Shown here: positions 1 through 5,741 of the stretch, piece by piece | How the letters are laid out: each line of letters starts with the position of its first letter | Position numbering within the stretch: position 1 is the stretch's first letter | Assembly: GCF_016642265.1 (NCBI RefSeq) | Contig: NZ_MRXX01000001.1 | Span: forward strand, 9,051-14,791 | Source: Streptococcus lactarius | GTDB taxonomy: Bacteria; Bacillota; Bacilli; Lactobacillales; Streptococcaceae | Reading direction: 5' to 3' | Length of the DNA stretch: 5,741 bases | Notes under the pieces: generated by a model | The model's input: the letters and a program-made list of their open reading frames with translations, nothing else | Databases searched by the model: none | Told to the model about the DNA's origin: nothing | Made by a program: the position numbers and the translations under genes

Positions 1-73
1 CACTCAACCACTGCGTTTTGCTCGACAATCCAAAGAAAATTAAGAGGCTAGGACTTTTGTCCCAGCCTTTTTT
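1..73. repeat. End of a short intergenic streptococcal repeat, closing in a hairpin
   Basis: This non-coding stretch runs up to the radC stop codon. It ends in a hairpin: 45-54 pairs with 59-68 (10 positions, one A/C mismatch at 50/63, loop of four T), followed by a T run to 73. Read on the plus strand this is a plausible terminator for a gene left of the window. On the minus strand the mismatch becomes a G-U pair, but the following T run is poor. The decamer TTTTGTCCCA (55-64) reappears inverted, with one change, at the right edge of the window (5719-5728), and the segment at 1-30 resembles from memory an intergenic repeat found in viridans streptococci. The repeat identity is inference; the hairpin is seen directly. 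Confidence 0.55.
45..73 (+). terminator. Hairpin plus T-run terminator, possibly used from both sides
   Basis: A ten-position stem with one mismatch, a four-base loop and six Ts follow one another on the plus strand. The hairpin would end transcription of an unseen plus-strand gene to the left. It also lies immediately after radC on the minus strand, where the stem is fully paired if G-U is allowed but is followed only by a broken T stretch, so it would be a weaker terminator for radC. Confidence 0.5.
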
Positions 74-755
74 ATACTAAGAGATCAGTCTCTTCACGGT
101 AACTGTAATAGTTATCTTCTGAAACAATCAAATGATCCAACAAGGTTAAACCCATCACATCACAGGCTTCTATGACACGATTGGTGACCTCATCATCATT
201 TTTACTCGGAAATACTGCACCAGATGGATGATTGTGAGCTAGAATGATAGAGGTAGCCATATGCTTTAAGGCATAGTGGAGAATTTCGCGCGGTTCTGCG
301 ATACTACGATTGACCGTTCCGATAAAGATAGTCTGTTGGTGAATAATCTCATTTTGTGTATTCAAATAGAGTGCTACTAGATGCTCCTGCTTCTTATGGC
401 CAATTTCCTGTTGAATTTTATGGGCCAATTTTTGACTGCTCATGATCTGTTCTGAACTCATCAACTGATCTTTGTGAATCCGTCTTCCTAACTCGATAAC
501 CGCTTGCAGTTCAATTGCCTTGACACGACCAATTCCTGAGATTTCCTGCAACTCTTCTAAGGTCAAATCCCCCAGCTCTTTTAAACTATTCACAGACGTC
601 AAGAGGTTTTGGGCAATCTCATAGACACTTTTTTGTTTATTTCCAGTCCTCAGTAGAATAGATACCAGCTCCTGGTGACTTAACTTCTCAACTCCCTCTG
701 AGACCAAACGTTCTCTAGGAAGCAAAGATGGTTCAATAAATGAAATTTCGTACAT
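72..755 (-). CDS. radC: RadC / UPF0758 family JAMM-domain protein
   Basis: A 227-residue protein, the usual size for streptococcal RadC. Residues 12-17 (LPRERL) and about 20-65 form the N-terminal UPF0758 region. A helix-hairpin-helix segment follows around 72-91, with SGIGRVKA at 73-80. The C-terminal half is a JAMM/MPN-type metal site: Glu124 in EHLVALYLN, then HNHPSG at 174-179, Pro183-Ser184 and Asp187. All metal-site residues are present, so the domain looks intact. The start at 755 is chosen because a strong AGGAGG lies five bases before it and the protein then begins MYEISF, like relatives. An in-frame ATG at 818 would add 21 residues and overlap the upstream gene. In pneumococcus radC belongs to the late competence regulon but was reported dispensable for transformation and DNA repair, so its biochemical role is unclear. 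A SigX-type box lies just upstream. The TAA stop (72-74) touches the T run of the repeat hairpin. Confidence 0.95.
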   Translation of the reverse strand: MYEISFIEPSLLPRERLVSEGVEKLSHQELVSILLRTGNKQKSVYEIAQNLLTSVNSLKELGDLTLEELQEISGIGRVKAIELQAVIELGRRIHKDQLMSSEQIMSSQKLAHKIQQEIGHKKQEHLVALYLNTQNEIIHQQTIFIGTVNRSIAEPREILHYALKHMATSIILAHNHPSGAVFPSKNDDEVTNRVIEACDVMGLTLLDHLIVSEDNYYSYREETDLLV

Positions 756-760
756 AATTT

Positions 761-766
761 CCTCCT
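761..766 (-). promoter_or_regulatory. Ribosome binding site that fixes the radC start
   Basis: On the minus strand AGGAGG precedes the ATG at 755 by five bases. No comparable site precedes the alternative upstream ATG at 818, so translation should begin at 755. Confidence 0.85.
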
Positions 767-774
767 CACTTATT

Positions 775-796
775 AATTCGTAATCAAAAGAGAAAA
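775..796 (-). promoter_or_regulatory. Probable SigX (ComX) promoter, cin box, for radC
   Basis: On the minus strand TACGAATT (782 to 775) matches seven of eight bases of the streptococcal competence box TACGAATA. A T-rich stretch (796 to 786) lies just before it, as described for SigX promoters. The box falls in the 53-base gap between the small upstream gene and radC, 19 bases before the radC ATG. A start a few bases downstream would leave a very short leader that still includes the ribosome binding site. radC is a known late competence gene in several streptococci, which supports the call. Use of the site is inferred. Confidence 0.75.
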
Positions 797-808
797 TCAT
801 GTATTTCT

Positions 809-1087
809 TTACTGACAAGATATTTCTTGCTTCAAATCATCCAATACTAGCACTTGGTCTTTCTTAAACCAAATTTGGTATCCGCTCTGTACTTGCTCCA
901 GTTCTTTTAAAAATGTTTGAATCTCAGAACGCATCAAATACTCTTGGTGCTGAGGAATCGCCTCTAGTGCCTGATAAAGCTGCTCGACTTCATAAATGCC
1001 TTTTGTAATTAAACCATTTCGTGGAAAATCATTGACTAAAAGTTTGTAAAAATGATGTAAGAGATGATAAATCCGATCCTTGGTCAC
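809..1087 (-). CDS. Hypothetical 92-residue soluble protein, GTG start
   Basis: I do not recognise the family. The reading frame gives 92 residues, starting at GTG (1087). It is well supported by AAGGAGG (1101 to 1095) seven bases upstream, and by a good -10 hexamer at 1122-1127. The protein has no signal peptide or membrane segment. It looks mainly helical, with aromatic residues ([11 protein letters not shown] at 7-17, YQALEAI at 38-44, then a charged helix around 54-66) and a short hydrophobic strand-like end (QVLVLDDL, about 78-85). It carries one cysteine, at residue 91. No catalytic motif is visible. It ends 53 bases before radC on the same strand with no terminator between, so read-through into radC is likely. 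A role linked to radC or competence is possible from position only. Confidence 0.85.
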   Translation of the reverse strand: MTKDRIYHLLHHFYKLLVNDFPRNGLITKGIYEVEQLYQALEAIPQHQEYLMRSEIQTFLKELEQVQSGYQIWFKKDQVLVLDDLKQEISCQ

Positions 1088-1094
1088 AATTTTT

Positions 1095-1101
1095 CCTCCT
1101 T
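1095..1101 (-). promoter_or_regulatory. Ribosome binding site supporting a GTG start
   Basis: AAGGAGG on the minus strand lies seven bases before the GTG at 1087. This near-perfect Shine-Dalgarno sequence is the main reason for treating the small gene as real and for choosing the non-ATG start. Confidence 0.85.
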
Positions 1102-1121
1102 ATCCTGCCTTACCACCTAGT

Positions 1122-1150
1122 ATTATACCTTGAATTTCACACAGAAGTAT
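1122..1150 (-). promoter_or_regulatory. Promoter for the small gene and radC: strong -10, weak -35
   Basis: A perfect TATAAT sits at 1127 to 1122 on the minus strand, 34 bases before the GTG start. At 17-base spacing the -35 position (1150 to 1145) reads ATACTT, a poor match, and there is no TG extension. TTGTCA at 1155-1150 is a better hexamer but lies 22 bases away, which is too far. A good -10 with a poor -35 suits an activator-dependent promoter, and the paired repeats at 1152-1188 sit where an activator would bind. The expected transcription start is near 1115. Confidence 0.6.
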
Positions 1151-1151
1151 G

Positions 1152-1188
1152 ACAAGTCTCTTACATTATGTTACCAGTCTCTTACATT
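1152..1188. repeat. Two direct repeats, 21 bp apart, upstream of the small gene promoter
   Basis: AGTCTCTTACATT occurs exactly at 1155-1167 and again at 1176-1188. Extending left, 15 of 16 bases match (1152-1167 against 1173-1188). The period of 21 bp equals two helical turns, so both copies face the same side of the DNA. Relative to the predicted start near 1115 the copies lie at roughly -40 to -52 and -61 to -73, a typical place for a dimeric activator. LytTR regulators such as ComE and BlpR bind direct repeats with this period, but the bases do not match the ComE consensus I remember, so no regulator is assigned. Confidence 0.6.
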
Positions 1189-1206
1189 TTTACAGTTTTC
1201 ATTCAT

Positions 1207-1244
1207 AAAAATAGAAGCCTAGGCCTTGCCTTAAGCTTCTATTT
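1207..1244 (-). terminator. Intrinsic terminator after srtA
   Basis: AAATAGAAGC (1209-1218) pairs perfectly with GCTTCTATTT (1235-1244), ten base pairs with a 16-base interior that can partly pair further. On the minus strand the stem is followed by a short T run (1211 to 1207). It begins three bases after the srtA stop codon, so it ends the gyrA-srtA transcript and separates it from the promoter of the next operon. Confidence 0.8.
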
Positions 1245-1246
1245 CC

Positions 1247-1990
1247 TTAAAGTTGCATTTGATTGTAGGATTTCCCAAAGGAATCCAAGATATCTTTTGG
1301 AGCCTTGTCATAGTCAACGGAGGTTTCCAAAGTCCCTTTGACAATCGTACGATAAGTTGCTGCAGCATCCTCACAAGTTACTAGCGTAATTTCATTGACA
1401 CCTTCACGGTCTTGGATTACATCCACACGATCAGGGGTCACCGTCTCAACAGACGAGATGACATAGGTATAAATCTTTTCCTTATCCGTGATGTAGATCT
1501 TCATGCCAGCCTTGGCTTTTTCCAAAGGTGAGAATAACATAGCATTAGCACCAGTCAAGCCAAAGACATGGTGACTGGCAAGTGAATAATTGCCTTTCCC
1601 CATGACTTGGGTTTCCTTCATGGTCCCTGCGCCATAATATAGGGCAACGTTTTCGAGTCCCTTAAAGATGGGAAGATTCATGTTTAATTCAGGAATCGAA
1701 ATTCCACCAATAACAGGAAGCTTCTGAGCCTGCCATTGAGCATTGATCACTGCTTCAGTCGACAAAGACTGCACATGCTGAAAATCAAAACTCGTCTTTA
1801 CTTTCTTATTTTTATCTAGGGTCTTTTTATCAACCTTGCTCACCTGGTATTGATTGGTGTGCCATACCATGATCATATTTCGGATCGGTGCATTAAAGAT
1901 CAATAACAGCGAGAGGATAATCAAGAGCGTTGCAACGACATTGATAAGAGTATTGCGTAAACTCTTTTTCTTTTTTCTTTTGCGTGACAT
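1247..1990 (-). CDS. srtA: Class A sortase (housekeeping sortase A)
   Basis: This membrane transpeptidase cuts LPXTG-type sorting signals of surface proteins between Thr and Gly and joins them to the cell-wall precursor. The 247-residue length is normal for streptococcal SrtA. A very basic N-terminus (RKRKKKK at 3-9) is followed by one membrane helix at about 15-33, giving an N-in, C-out signal anchor. The sortase domain covers about 80-225. His140 lies in SHHVFG, Cys206 in TLVTC and Arg214 in TYR; the spacing of 66 and 8 residues equals that of pneumococcal and pyogenes SrtA, so the catalytic triad is complete. AAGGGG ends five bases before the ATG. The gene begins 13 bases after the gyrA stop, with no promoter visible between, so it is probably cotranscribed with gyrA. 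A hairpin terminator follows the stop. Confidence 0.97.
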   Translation of the reverse strand: MSRKRKKKKSLRNTLINVVATLLIILSLLLIFNAPIRNMIMVWHTNQYQVSKVDKKTLDKNKKVKTSFDFQHVQSLSTEAVINAQWQAQKLPVIGGISIPELNMNLPIFKGLENVALYYGAGTMKETQVMGKGNYSLASHHVFGLTGANAMLFSPLEKAKAGMKIYITDKEKIYTYVISSVETVTPDRVDVIQDREGVNEITLVTCEDAAATYRTIVKGTLETSVDYDKAPKDILDSFGKSYNQMQL

Positions 1991-2003
1991 TCTGTCCCCT
2001 TAT

Positions 2004-4460
2004 CTATTCGTTTTCTTCTACTATTTCTTCGTCTTTTTCATCGGCCTGAACTGTTGTAAAGGTCACAATCTTAGCATCCTGATCCAGTCGCATCACTTTC
2101 ACACCCTGAGTGGAACGACCAGTTTGAGAAATATTAGCCACACCCGTCCGAATCATCACACCAGTATTGGTTATAATCATAAGGTCTTCATTGCCTTCAA
2201 CAGTCATGAGACCTGCGAGAGCACCATTTTTCTCTGTAATGTTGGCTGTCTTAATTCCCTTACCACCACGACCTTTGGTTGGGTATTCACTTGCCATTGT
2301 CCGCTTACCATACCCTTTTTCAGTGATGATCAACACTTCATCTTGGTCCGTAATCACGCTAGCACCGACAACCTGGTCTCCATCACGAAGATTCACTCCA
2401 CGAACCCCAGTGGCTGTCCGGCCCATATTCCGAACGACCGATTCATTAAAGCGAACAGAATAGCCATACTTGGTACCGATGATAACGTCTGTATCTCCAT
2501 CAGTAAGGAAGACATTGATCAATTCATCATCATCTCTTAGATTTAAGGCTTTCAGTCCATTTTGACGGATATTTGAAAACTCTGCTACATTGGTCCGTTT
2601 CACCAAACCTTGTCGCGTCGTAAAGAAGAGATAAGCCTCATCACTTCGATCTTGCTCAACATTGATAATGGTTTGAATGGACTCTCCTTCGTCCAGTTTC
2701 AAAAGATTGACAATCGGTAAGCCTTTGGCTGTACGTCCATATTCTGGGATTTCATATCCTTTCAGACGATAGACACGTCCCTTATTGGTAAAGAAGAGCA
2801 GATGGTCGTGGGTGCTAGTTGATACCAGTTCACGGACAAAATCATCATTTTTTACACCCGTTCCTTGAACACCACGTCCCCCACGTTTTTGAGCTGTAAA
2901 TTCAGCTTGGTCCAAACGTTTGATATATCCTTTGTTAGAAAGAGTAATCAAGACATCGGTTTCTTCAATCAAGTCCTCATCTTCAAGAGACAGAACTTCA
3001 CCGACCATCAACTCCGTGCGACGAGCATCGCCAAACTTGCGTTTGACTTCTTCCAATTCTTCTTTGATAATTGCAATGACCCGTTCTGGTTTAGCCAAAA
3101 TATCTGCTAAATCAGCAATCAAAGCTACCAAGTCATCGTATTCATTTTGAATTTTATCTCGTTCCAAACCAGTCAAACGACGAAGACGCATATCCAATAT
3201 AGCTTGACTTTGGCGTTCTGACAGCTTAAATTTGCTCATCAATTCCGCTTGAGCCTCTGCATCCGTTTGGCTGTTGCGAATGATTTTGATTACTTCATCA
3301 ATATGATCTAGGGCAATGAGCAAGCCTTCTAAAATATGAGCTCGCGCTTCTGCCTTTTCTTTATCAAAGATGGTCCGGCGAGTCACTACTTCTTTTTGAT
3401 GCTCAATATAAGCGCCCAAAATTTGACGAAGAGAGAGAATTTTAGGAACCCCATTTTCGATGGCCAACATATTGAAACCAAAGCTAGTTTGCATTTGAGT
3501 CAGCTTAAAGAGGTTGTTTAAGATCACGTTTGCAGATGCATCCCGGCGTACTTCAATGATAAAGCGAACCCCTTCACGGTTGGATTCATCCCGTACAGCT
3601 GTAATCCCTTCGATCCGTTTTTCTTGCACTAAACGGACAATATGTTCATGGACCTTGGTCTTATTGACCATATATGGAAACTCAGTCACGACAATGCGTT
3701 CTCGGCCGCTCTTAGTTACTTCAATCTCAGTGCGGGAACGAAGGACGATAGAACCTTTCCCTGTCTCATAAGCCTTGAAGATCCCTGATTTCCCCATGAC
3801 AAGAGCTCCTGTCGGGAAATCCGGACCTGGCAAAACTTCCATCAAGTCGCGTGTCGTCACTTCAGGATTGTCCATCATCAACTTCACAGCATCAATGGTT
3901 TCTCCAAGGTTGTGAGGTGGAATATTAGTGGCCATCCCAACAGCGATCCCCGTTGCCCCATTTACAAGAAGGTTCGGAAAACGCGCTGGAAGAACTAATG
4001 GTTCGCGCTCACTGGCGTCATAGTTATCCACAAAATCAACGGTATTTTTGTTGATATCGCGCAACATTTCAAGAGCGATCTTACTCATACGAGCTTCGGT
4101 ATACCGTTGTGCAGCGGCACCATCACCGTCCATAGAACCAAAGTTTCCATGACCATCCACTAACATGTAGCGATAACTCCACCACTGAGCCATCCGAACC
4201 ATGGCTTCATAAATAGAGGAATCCCCGTGTGGGTGATATTTACCCATAACATCCCCTGTGATACGAGCTGATTTCTTATGTGGTTTGTCAGGTGAAACCC
4301 CCAACTCGTTCATACCGTATAAGATACGGCGATGAACAGGTTTTAAACCATCTCGAACGTCAGGAAGAGCACGAGACACGATTACACTCATGGCATAATC
4401 GATAAAGCTCGTCTTCATTTCTGATGTTAAATTCACATTAATAAGATTATTATCCTGCAT
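2004..4460 (-). CDS. gyrA: DNA gyrase subunit A
   Basis: GyrA is the breakage-reunion subunit of the GyrA2GyrB2 enzyme that introduces negative supercoils using ATP. The 818 residues fit full-length streptococcal GyrA (about 820). The winged-helix catalytic core (about 30-490) carries the active-site Arg119-Tyr120 in AAAQRYTE. The C-terminal beta-pinwheel (about 500-805) contains the GyrA box QKRGGRG at 524-530, which marks gyrase rather than ParC, and the protein ends in an acidic tail. In the quinolone-resistance region Ser81 and Glu85 are the susceptible-type residues; position 114 is Gly where pneumococcus usually has Ser. The ATG at 4460 gives the conserved start [16 protein letters not shown] lies ten bases upstream, a little far. 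The promoter is the extended -10 at 4497-4505. The gene diverges from ldh and is followed by srtA. Confidence 0.98.
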   Translation of the reverse strand: MQDNNLINVNLTSEMKTSFIDYAMSVIVSRALPDVRDGLKPVHRRILYGMNELGVSPDKPHKKSARITGDVMGKYHPHGDSSIYEAMVRMAQWWSYRYMLVDGHGNFGSMDGDGAAAQRYTEARMSKIALEMLRDINKNTVDFVDNYDASEREPLVLPARFPNLLVNGATGIAVGMATNIPPHNLGETIDAVKLMMDNPEVTTRDLMEVLPGPDFPTGALVMGKSGIFKAYETGKGSIVLRSRTEIEVTKSGRERIVVTEFPYMVNKTKVHEHIVRLVQEKRIEGITAVRDESNREGVRFIIEVRRDASANVILNNLFKLTQMQTSFGFNMLAIENGVPKILSLRQILGAYIEHQKEVVTRRTIFDKEKAEARAHILEGLLIALDHIDEVIKIIRNSQTDAEAQAELMSKFKLSERQSQAILDMRLRRLTGLERDKIQNEYDDLVALIADLADILAKPERVIAIIKEELEEVKRKFGDARRTELMVGEVLSLEDEDLIEETDVLITLSNKGYIKRLDQAEFTAQKRGGRGVQGTGVKNDDFVRELVSTSTHDHLLFFTNKGRVYRLKGYEIPEYGRTAKGLPIVNLLKLDEGESIQTIINVEQDRSDEAYLFFTTRQGLVKRTNVAEFSNIRQNGLKALNLRDDDELINVFLTDGDTDVIIGTKYGYSVRFNESVVRNMGRTATGVRGVNLRDGDQVVGASVITDQDEVLIITEKGYGKRTMASEYPTKGRGGKGIKTANITEKNGALAGLMTVEGNEDLMIITNTGVMIRTGVANISQTGRSTQGVKVMRLDQDAKIVTFTTVQADEKDEEIVEENE

Positions 4461-4496
4461 TCAAAAAATGCCTCTCTTTACTTAATTCACCCCTCT

Positions 4497-4505
4497 ATTA
4501 TATCA
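4497..4505 (-). promoter_or_regulatory. Extended -10 promoter of gyrA
   Basis: On the minus strand TGATATAAT (4505 to 4497) is a perfect TATAAT with the TG extension, 36 bases before the gyrA ATG. At 17-base spacing the -35 position (4525 to 4520) reads GAGTAA, a poor match, as is common when the extension is present. The expected transcription start is near 4490. Confidence 0.75.
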
Positions 4506-4538
4506 CATTTTACGCTATTTTACTCTCTGTGAGCACAA

Positions 4539-4556
4539 ATGTAAAAACGTTTACAT
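4539..4556. promoter_or_regulatory. 18-bp dyad operator between gyrA and ldh (Rex-like and cre-like)
   Basis: ATGTAAA (4539-4545) and TTTACAT (4550-4556) are perfect inverted arms around four bases. This 7+4+7 layout is that of Rex sites (TTGTGAA, four bases, TTCACAA), with two changes in each arm. The segment 4542-4555 also fits the CcpA cre consensus TGWAANCGNTNWCA with one mismatch at position 2. The dyad lies at about -58 to -75 from the ldh start and -49 to -66 from the gyrA start. Rex controls NADH-linked fermentation genes and CcpA activates ldh in related lactic bacteria from upstream sites, so either protein is reasonable. The arrangement is seen; the binding protein is inferred. Confidence 0.6.
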
Positions 4557-4578
4557 CTCAGGTTCTATACTATTTTGA

Positions 4579-4607
4579 GTGACAAAGACATTTAAAAGTG
4601 GTAAAAT
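4579..4607 (+). promoter_or_regulatory. Promoter of ldh
   Basis: GTGACA (4579-4584, five of six against TTGACA) and TAAAAT (4602-4607, five of six against TATAAT) are 17 bases apart. The expected start is near 4614, giving a leader of about 45 bases. The leader contains a small dyad (TGAGA at 4617-4621 with TCTCA at 4627-4631) and a run of nine A (4631-4639) before the ribosome binding site. Confidence 0.7.
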
Positions 4608-4626
4608 GAAAACGAATGAGAGATAA

Positions 4627-5646
<1,020 letters not shown>

Positions 5647-5657
5647 TCCATCAATAG

Positions 5658-5690
5658 AAAAGGCTCTCTGATTTCCAGAGAGTCTTTTTT
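5658..5690 (+). terminator. Intrinsic terminator after ldh
   Basis: The stem 5662-5670 pairs with 5676-5684 (nine pairs including one G-U) around a five-base loop, followed by six T (5685-5690). The A run at 5658-5661 can extend the stem against the Ts and could also allow termination from the opposite side. It begins 11 bases after the ldh stop codon. Confidence 0.9.
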
Positions 5691-5710
5691 CTAACTCTAA
5701 ATAAATAAAA

Positions 5711-5741
5711 AGAGAGAGTGGGACAGAAATCGGTAATTCGT
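5711..5741. repeat. Beginning of a short intergenic repeat, cut by the window edge
   Basis: TGGGACAGAA (5719-5728) matches nine of ten bases of the inverted complement of 55-64 at the left edge, preceded by an AG-rich run. From memory, a GAGTGGGACAGAAATCGG opening is common in intergenic repeats of viridans streptococci. The rest of the element lies outside the window, so its length and full structure cannot be judged. Confidence 0.5.

Noticed and set aside
756..818. An upstream in-frame ATG extending RadC by 21 residues
   Set aside because: It overlaps the preceding gene, lacks a ribosome binding site, would read through the SigX box, and the internal ATG at 755 has a strong AGGAGG and the conserved N-terminus.
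1150..1155. TTGTCA on the minus strand as the -35 of the small gene promoter
   Set aside because: It stands 22 bases from the TATAAT, beyond the workable spacer range.
1152..1188. Assigning the paired repeats to ComE as an early competence site
   Set aside because: The 21-bp period fits, but the half-site bases do not match the ComE consensus I remember in either orientation.
1854..2540. A 228-codon plus-strand open frame opposite the start of srtA and the end of gyrA
   Set aside because: It lies antisense to two certain genes, has a low-complexity Phe-rich region opposite lysine codons, and shows no ribosome binding site or family resemblance.
2865..3771. Several plus-strand open frames of 60-85 codons inside gyrA
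   Set aside because: All are antisense shadows of a conserved coding sequence, without start signals or recognisable products.
5734..5741. TAATTCGT, the same octamer as in the SigX box region before radC (774-781)
   Set aside because: It belongs to the repeat at the window edge, no gene start is visible near it, and the eighth base of the box cannot be read; treated as chance.

Overview
The window comes from a Streptococcus chromosome, most likely a viridans-group species (mitis, sanguinis or parasanguinis-like). The L-lactate dehydrogenase, GyrA and sortase A read as very close to my memory of the pneumococcal proteins, and divergent ldh / gyrA-srtA is a familiar streptococcal arrangement. 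The species is not resolved by the sequence alone.

Layout, left to right. Positions 1-73 hold the end of a short intergenic repeat that finishes in a hairpin. Then, on the minus strand, come radC (72-755) and an unrecognised 92-residue gene (809-1087), which probably share a transcript starting near 1115. Next are srtA (1247-1990) and gyrA (2004-4460), also on the minus strand, separated by 13 bases and ending in a hairpin terminator at 1207-1244. A 199-base divergent region (4461-4659) carries the gyrA promoter, a perfect 7+4+7 dyad and the ldh promoter. ldh (4660-5646) is on the plus strand and ends in a strong terminator at 5658-5690. The last about 30 bases (5711-5741) look like the opening of the same repeat family seen at the left edge.

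The genes are mostly housekeeping: DNA supercoiling (GyrA), cell-wall anchoring of surface proteins (SrtA) and lactate fermentation (Ldh). RadC is a competence-regulon protein in streptococci. The regulatory DNA is more informative than the genes. A near-perfect competence sigma-factor (SigX/ComX) box lies just before radC. A pair of direct repeats exactly 21 bp apart lies upstream of the small gene. A dyad resembling both Rex and CcpA operators sits between gyrA and ldh. I see no new multi-gene system, phage, IS element, CRISPR array or RNA gene.
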